Origin: JBBSEX01 sp038239345
GTDB taxonomy: Bacteria > Acidobacteriota > Terriglobia > Bryobacterales > Bryobacteraceae
DNA: 7,826 nt
Assembly: GCA_038239345.1 (NCBI GenBank)
Contig: JBBSEX010000094.1
Coordinates: 1-7,826, forward strand
Direction: 5' to 3'
The stretch's first letter is position 1. The number at the start of each line of letters is the position of its first letter. Both the position numbers and the translations under genes were made by a program. The notes under the pieces were generated by a model that did not search any database, was not told where the DNA came from, and saw nothing but the letters and a program-made list of their open reading frames with translations. Positions 5,120 to 7,826 of this stretch are shown piece by piece.

Positions 5120-5602
5120 CTAACCGCCGCTCTGTTTCCCTTCCGCGAGCAGGGCATCCATGATTTCCTGCCGGTAGCGGAAATTGGTGCGTTTAATCCG
5201 GTCGAAGGCATCCGCGAGATCGAGAAGTCCGGCATTAGCGGCGATGCTGAGGAGTCCCAACGTTCCCGTTACGTCAATTCCTTTTCGTCGCGCTGCTTTC
5301 ACTCCATCCCGGTCATCCATCAACAGCAGATCGGCATGAAGCTCGATTGCCAAGGCAATCGCAGCCTCTTCGTCCGCGTCGAGTCTTTCCGCCGCCAAAT
5401 CGTAAACATGATGGGTGTGGCGGATTTCAACCCAGGAAGGCGGCGCGGTAATCCAGTCTTTGACCGAGGGCGGCGCGTCATCTAATTCCGCACGCACAGC
5501 GGTAGGCAGAATGATTTTGTGAAACAGAGAGGGGAGCACGTCAATATGTCCGATTAGGATCAGATAATTGATAGGTCCTGTATCGGCGATGACCAGTTGC
5601 AC
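5120..5602 (-). CDS. PIN-like toxin, DUF3368 family
   Basis: A 160-residue protein of the DUF3368 branch of PIN-domain RNases. V-I-A-D-T-G-P-I-N-Y-L (D7), V-R-A-E-L-D-D (E39), L-D-A-D-E-E-A-A-I-A-L-A (74-85), L-L-L-M-D-D-R-D-G (D96/D97) and G-I-D-V-T-G-T-L-G-L-L are the family's signature segments in order. All the acidic residues expected for metal binding are present. The start is a GTG at 5602, three bases after the stop of the UPF0175 gene. It has only a weak ribosome binding site, so translation is probably coupled. It is likely the toxin of this pair, cutting an RNA that is not known. Confidence 0.88.
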   Translation of the reverse strand: MQLVIADTGPINYLILIGHIDVLPSLFHKIILPTAVRAELDDAPPSVKDWITAPPSWVEIRHTHHVYDLAAERLDADEEAAIALAIELHADLLLMDDRDGVKAARRKGIDVTGTLGLLSIAANAGLLDLADAFDRIKRTNFRYRQEIMDALLAEGKQSGG

Positions 5603-5605
5603 TCG

Positions 5606-5866
5606 TCAGAAACCTAAGCGCTTCAGGGTTTCCATTTCACGATGGAAGTCTTCGAGGGTATAGTCGATCCAGACATCATGAGCTTTCAGGAAGCCGTCCA
5701 GTTCATAACGCGAGATGCCTAACAGGCCGCGCAGCTCCGCTTTCGAGATGCGCTCGGTTTTGTATTCTTCCAGTGCGAAAGCTTCCAAAGCACGGCGCGA
5801 GAGATCGACGCCGGAGGCGCCTAAACGTCCGGCGAGATCGTCGGGAATTTCAACAGTCAGATTCAC
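5606..5866 (-). CDS. UPF0175-family antitoxin
   Basis: An 86-residue protein starting MNLTVEIPDDLAGRLGASG. The GTG start at 5866 has AAAGGAGGAG just upstream, the second very strong site in this TA cluster. UPF0175 features are seen: V-E-I-P-D-D-L, R-R-A-L-E-A-F-A-L-E-E-Y-K, then L-x-G-L-L-G-I-S-R-Y-E-L-D-G-F-L-K (a helix-turn-helix-like stretch), and D-Y-T-L-E-D. Pairs of UPF0175 with DUF3368 are a known TA arrangement. The antitoxin would bind the toxin and probably the shared promoter upstream of 5866. Confidence 0.88.
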   Translation of the reverse strand: MNLTVEIPDDLAGRLGASGVDLSRRALEAFALEEYKTERISKAELRGLLGISRYELDGFLKAHDVWIDYTLEDFHREMETLKRLGF

Positions 5867-6129
5867 TCGGTAATCTCCTCCTTTCCGTGACTCTTTTCCA
5901 GGCTAAATCATGTAAGGCCGCCTGTCACGAATTAGCCGTCTGCTGCTGTCCTCAAACTAGGACATTCTACTTTGCTCAAATAGGGCATTCCCCATTTTGC
6001 CGCAACACGCAGGATGTCCAACATTTATGTCATAGAAAAGGCAGTGCCTCAAAGTAGTCGGCGTGAGCGGGATCTAGCTCGGAATTACGCCGCGCTGCTC
6101 AAGAATGTCTCGGACCCGCCAGTCAATCG
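5867..6129. other. intergenic stretch between the TA island and the IS
   Basis: There is no recognisable gene here. The first ~20 bases hold the ribosome binding site of the UPF0175 gene; the promoter for that gene must lie above it but none stands out. The rest holds the IS21-like repeat and a 45-codon open frame that starts at 6014. I see no RNA gene. Confidence 0.4.
5947..5995. repeat. possible terminal repeats of an IS21-like element
   Basis: TGTCCT-caaact-AGGACA (5947-5964) is an 18-base palindrome. It overlaps two imperfect direct repeats of about 25 bases, at about 5951-5975 and 5976-6001, each reading CTCAAA, (C)TAGG, CATTC, then T-rich sequence and GC. A TG start plus iterated internal repeats is how IS21-family ends are built. 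No istA or istB gene follows, so this would be a stranded end. Confidence 0.35.
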
Positions 6130-6151
6130 GGGAATGCCCGGTAGATCGTAG
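6014..6151 (+). other. short open frame, 45 codons, running into the IS end
   Basis: ATG at 6014 gives MSNIYVIEKAVPQSSRRERD, then L-A-R-N-Y-A-A-L-L-K-N-V-S-D-P-P-V-N-R. It ends at a TAG inside the left inverted repeat of the IS. The composition looks protein-like up to the IS boundary at 6130, so it could be the beginning of a gene cut by the insertion. There is no clear ribosome binding site and I recognise no family. It may be chance. Confidence 0.25.
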
Positions 6152-6168
6152 AAAAGTAGCGACTCTCA
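6130..6168 (+). repeat. left terminal inverted repeat of the IS256-family element
   Basis: It begins GGGAATGCCCGG and ends GCGACTCTCA. It aligns with the reverse complement of 7539-7576, with a weakly matched middle and one extra A. The inner end is also one arm of the leader hairpin of the transposase gene. Confidence 0.75.
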
Positions 6169-6229
6169 ACTCTGAGCTGTTTGATAGGCTCAGAACAATT
6201 TTCTTGACGGGAAAAAAGGAGAGTCGCTA
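6157..6229 (+). promoter_or_regulatory. leader hairpin that can hide the transposase start
   Basis: TAGCGACTCTC (6157-6167) is a perfect reverse complement of GAGAGTCGCTA (6219-6229). The 3' arm covers part of the ribosome binding site (AAGGAG, 6217-6221) and the A of the start codon. Inside the loop is a second 7-bp stem, TCTGAGC (6171-6177) with GCTCAGA (6188-6194). An mRNA entering from outside the IS would contain both arms and fold. One started inside the loop would lack the 5' arm and be translated. Confidence 0.6.
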
Positions 6230-7527
6230 TGAAGAAACCATATCAGATCGAATCGCAGAGGGCCGTGAACCGGCTCGAAGAGTTGGCATTGGAAGGAAAC
6301 CCGGCGGTGCAGATGATGCTGCCGATGGCCGAGATGGTGGGCTGGCTGCACAAGGGCGTGGGCGAGTTAATGCGCCAGGCCGGGTTGCAGTTAATCCAGC
6401 TACTGATGGAAGAGGAAGTGAAGCATCTGGTGGGTGAGCGCAGCCAACCGTTGGCAGATCGAACAGCCAACCGGTGGGGAAGCGAGCGCGGATACTGCGT
6501 GGTGATGGGCCAGAAGGTTCCCGTCGAACGTCCGCGAGTCCGCTCGACCGAGGACCGGGAAGTCCGGTTGGGCAGCTATGAGATGTTTCATCGCGGAGAG
6601 CCGTTGACCGAAACGGTGTGGGAGAAGCTCATGCTGGGTCTGAGCACGCGGAAATACGGCGACGCCGTGCGCCAGTTCACTGAGGCCTATGGACTGGAAA
6701 AGAGCGCGGTCAGCGAACACTTTATAGAAGCCAGCCGGACGAAGCTGGCGGCTTTGATGGAACGCAAGCTGGAGAAGAAGAAGTTCTGCGCGCTGCTGAT
6801 CGATGCCACGCCGTTCGAAGGACAGCAGATGATCGCGGCCCTTGGTATTGGCCACGATGGATCGAAAATGATCCTGGGCATCCGGCAGGGAGCGACGGAG
6901 AATGCAACCGTGGTGGGTGAACTACTCGGGGATCTGATGAGTCGCGGTCTCGATTTCACGGAGCCGCGCCTTTACGTTCTGGATGGCGGCAAAGCGCTGC
7001 ACGCGGCCGTGAAGAAGTACGCGGGAGAATCGGCCCCAATCCAGCGTTGCCAAGTACATAAGAGGCGCAACGTGCTCGATCACGTTACCGACGAGGATAA
7101 GCCCATCGTTGCTCAAAAGCTGAATGCGGCTTACGCGCTGGAAGACTATGCGGCGGCTAAAGAATCGCTGGACGGATTGCATCGCGAACTCATGCATCTC
7201 AATCCGAGTGCCGCGCGCAGTCTGGCCGAAGGAATGGAAGAAACGCTGACCGTTCACCGGCTGCATGTTCCTCAGCAACTTCGGCTTACCCTGGCCAGCA
7301 CCAACGTCATCGAATCGGCCTTCGCCATCGTCGAGCGAGTTTGCCTGAACGTGAAACGGTGGCATGGAGGCGACCAGCGCGAACGTTGGGTCGGCTCCGG
7401 TCTACTGCTAGCCGAGAAGCAGTTCCGCCGCGTCCGAGGTTGCAAGCAGATTCCGGTATTACTCAGAGTGCTGGAAACTTTGAAGCCGTCCAAAAAGCAA
7501 GTTGCTACAAAGAGAAAGGCGTCGTAA
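6229..7527 (+). CDS. IS256-family (Mutator-type) DDE transposase
   Basis: This 432-residue enzyme cuts and rejoins IS ends in the cytoplasm, probably by the copy-out circle route known for IS256. The catalytic triad is visible: D192 (L-L-I-D-A-T-P-F), D252 (Y-V-L-D-G-G-K-A-L) and E362 (T-N-V-I-E-S-A-F). So is the family's C-x2-H (C274, H277 in R-C-Q-V-H-K-R-R-N) between the second D and E, and K-R-W-H-G-G (376-381). The N-terminal part (1-~100), with L-L-M-E-E-E-V and N-R-W-G-S-E-R-G-Y, is the DNA-binding region. The length is normal and there is no frameshift, so the enzyme should be active. The ATG at 6229 follows AAAAAAGGAGAG. Translation is probably held back by the leader hairpin at 6157-6229. 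Confidence 0.93.
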   Translation: MKKPYQIESQRAVNRLEELALEGNPAVQMMLPMAEMVGWLHKGVGELMRQAGLQLIQLLMEEEVKHLVGERSQPLADRTANRWGSERGYCVVMGQKVPVERPRVRSTEDREVRLGSYEMFHRGEPLTETVWEKLMLGLSTRKYGDAVRQFTEAYGLEKSAVSEHFIEASRTKLAALMERKLEKKKFCALLIDATPFEGQQMIAALGIGHDGSKMILGIRQGATENATVVGELLGDLMSRGLDFTEPRLYVLDGGKALHAAVKKYAGESAPIQRCQVHKRRNVLDHVTDEDKPIVAQKLNAAYALEDYAAAKESLDGLHRELMHLNPSAARSLAEGMEETLTVHRLHVPQQLRLTLASTNVIESAFAIVERVCLNVKRWHGGDQRERWVGSGLLLAEKQFRRVRGCKQIPVLLRVLETLKPSKKQVATKRKAS

Positions 7528-7538
7528 AGTGAGTTACC

Positions 7539-7576
7539 TGAGAGCCGTTACTTTCAACGGAATTCCGGACATTCCC
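7539..7576 (-). repeat. right terminal inverted repeat of the IS256-family element
   Basis: It lies 11 bases after the transposase stop and reads TGAGAGCCGTTAC at its inner end and CCGGACATTCCC at its outer end, in plus-strand order. It is the imperfect reverse complement of 6130-6168. Confidence 0.75.
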
Positions 7577-7626
7577 TTTGTTGGCCGTCCAATGCCCATG
7601 TACAAGTATGCCCACAAGCCCTTCTG

Positions 7627-7648
7627 TTTTTTAACTCTTTTTTAACTC
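7627..7648. repeat. perfect tandem duplication of an 11-mer
   Basis: TTTTTTAACTC occurs twice in a row (7627-7637 and 7638-7648), followed by AGGACA (7649-7654). Read on the minus strand the block begins TGTCCTGAGTT, so it shares TGTCCT with the palindrome at 5947. It lies in the spacer between the IS and the receptor gene. No promoter or terminator role is evident. Confidence 0.5.
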
Positions 7649-7671
7649 AGGACACTCTAGAGAGCGGTGGA

Positions 7672-7826
7672 TCAGAAATAAAACTTGATTGCAAGTTGGA
7701 TCACGCGGGGGGCGCTCTGATTGGGATCGAGTTGAAAGAAGTTGCCGTTATAGTAGCCGCTCAATTCGTTGTATACCCCGAGCCCGCTCAGCGACTGACC
7801 GGCGGGAGAGGCGGGGGCGCCGGTCA
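7672..7826 (-). CDS. C-terminus of a TonB-dependent receptor (partial)
   Basis: Fifty codons and a TGA stop are visible, entering from the right edge. The frame reads Y-N-E-L-S-G-Y-Y-N-G-N-F-F-Q-L-D-P-N, then A-P-R-V-I-Q-L-A-I-K-F-Y-F and stop. The ending R-V-I-Q-L-A-I-K-F-x-F, with a terminal Phe, is the last beta strand of an outer-membrane barrel and the sorting signal for barrel insertion. This form is typical of the large carboxypeptidase-regulatory-like TonB receptors of Acidobacteriota. These take up large substrates such as oligosaccharides or metal complexes; the ligand cannot be told here. The IS lies about 95 bases beyond its 3' end. Confidence 0.75.
   Translation of the reverse strand, partial: TGAPASPAGQSLSGLGVYNELSGYYNGNFFQLDPNQSAPRVIQLAIKFYF

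Larger units (their letters stand above)
6130..7576 (+). mobile_element. complete IS256-family insertion sequence (~1.45 kb)
   Basis: The element is bounded by imperfect inverted repeats, 6130-6168 and 7539-7576. The outer end GGGAATG(C/T)CCGG matches at 11 of 12 bases, and the inner end GTA(G/A)CG(A/G)CTCTCA at 11 of 13. It holds one transposase gene. Size and content fit the IS256 (Mutator-like) family. The flanks gtcaatcg (left) and tttgttgg (right) show no 8-9 base target duplication. The copy may have been rearranged after insertion, or my boundaries may be off by several bases. Confidence 0.8.

Noticed and set aside
6105..6437. 110-codon plus-strand frame overlapping the transposase start
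   Set aside because: It is out of frame with an intact DDE transposase and made of Arg/Gly/Ala-rich shadow sequence.
7529..7645. 38-codon frame from a GTG just after the transposase stop
   Set aside because: It runs through the IS terminal repeat and the T-rich duplication, has no ribosome binding site, and is most likely chance.

Overview
The window most likely comes from a soil-type Acidobacteriota genome (Solibacter/Bryobacter-like). This is an inference, not a proof. It rests on the moderately high G+C, a TonB-dependent receptor C-terminus at the right edge of the type these genomes carry in many copies, a secreted choice-of-anchor/DUF11 protein, and a dense set of toxin-antitoxin (TA) modules beside an insertion sequence.

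Left part (1-2043), all on the minus strand. At the edge is the start of a probable DUF2188-like small protein. Next to it is a 602-residue secreted protein with a choice-of-anchor P-like N-domain and three ~120-residue DUF11 repeats. Its promoter region contains a perfect FNR-type site, TTGAT-N4-ATCAA. The site sits at the distance from a plausible -10 box expected for a class II activated promoter.

Middle part (2112-5866) is a TA island with five type II modules and gene debris. In order: a MazF toxin with a ribbon-helix-helix antitoxin (minus); a dead ParD/ParE-RelE pair whose antitoxin has lost its N-terminal DNA-binding part and whose toxin carries a one-base frameshift (minus); a fragment of a Fic-family protein (plus) abutting the truncated ParD end to end; a VapBC-type pair with a PIN toxin (plus); a divergent gene for a Cys-rich HDHC/CxxC protein of unknown function (minus); a Phd/YefM-ParE/RelE pair (plus); and a UPF0175-DUF3368 (PIN) pair (minus). 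The Phd operator-like palindrome overlaps the -35 box of a good-looking promoter for the divergent Cys-rich gene, so the two may share control.

Right part (5867-7826). The first stretch holds a possible end of an IS21-like element and a 45-codon open frame. After these comes a complete IS256-family element (6130-7576) with ~39-bp imperfect terminal inverted repeats and an apparently intact DDE transposase. The transposase leader can fold into an 11-bp stem that covers the ribosome binding site and start codon, a possible guard against read-through transcription. The last 155 bases are the C-terminus of a TonB-dependent receptor on the minus strand. No tRNA, rRNA or CRISPR array is seen.
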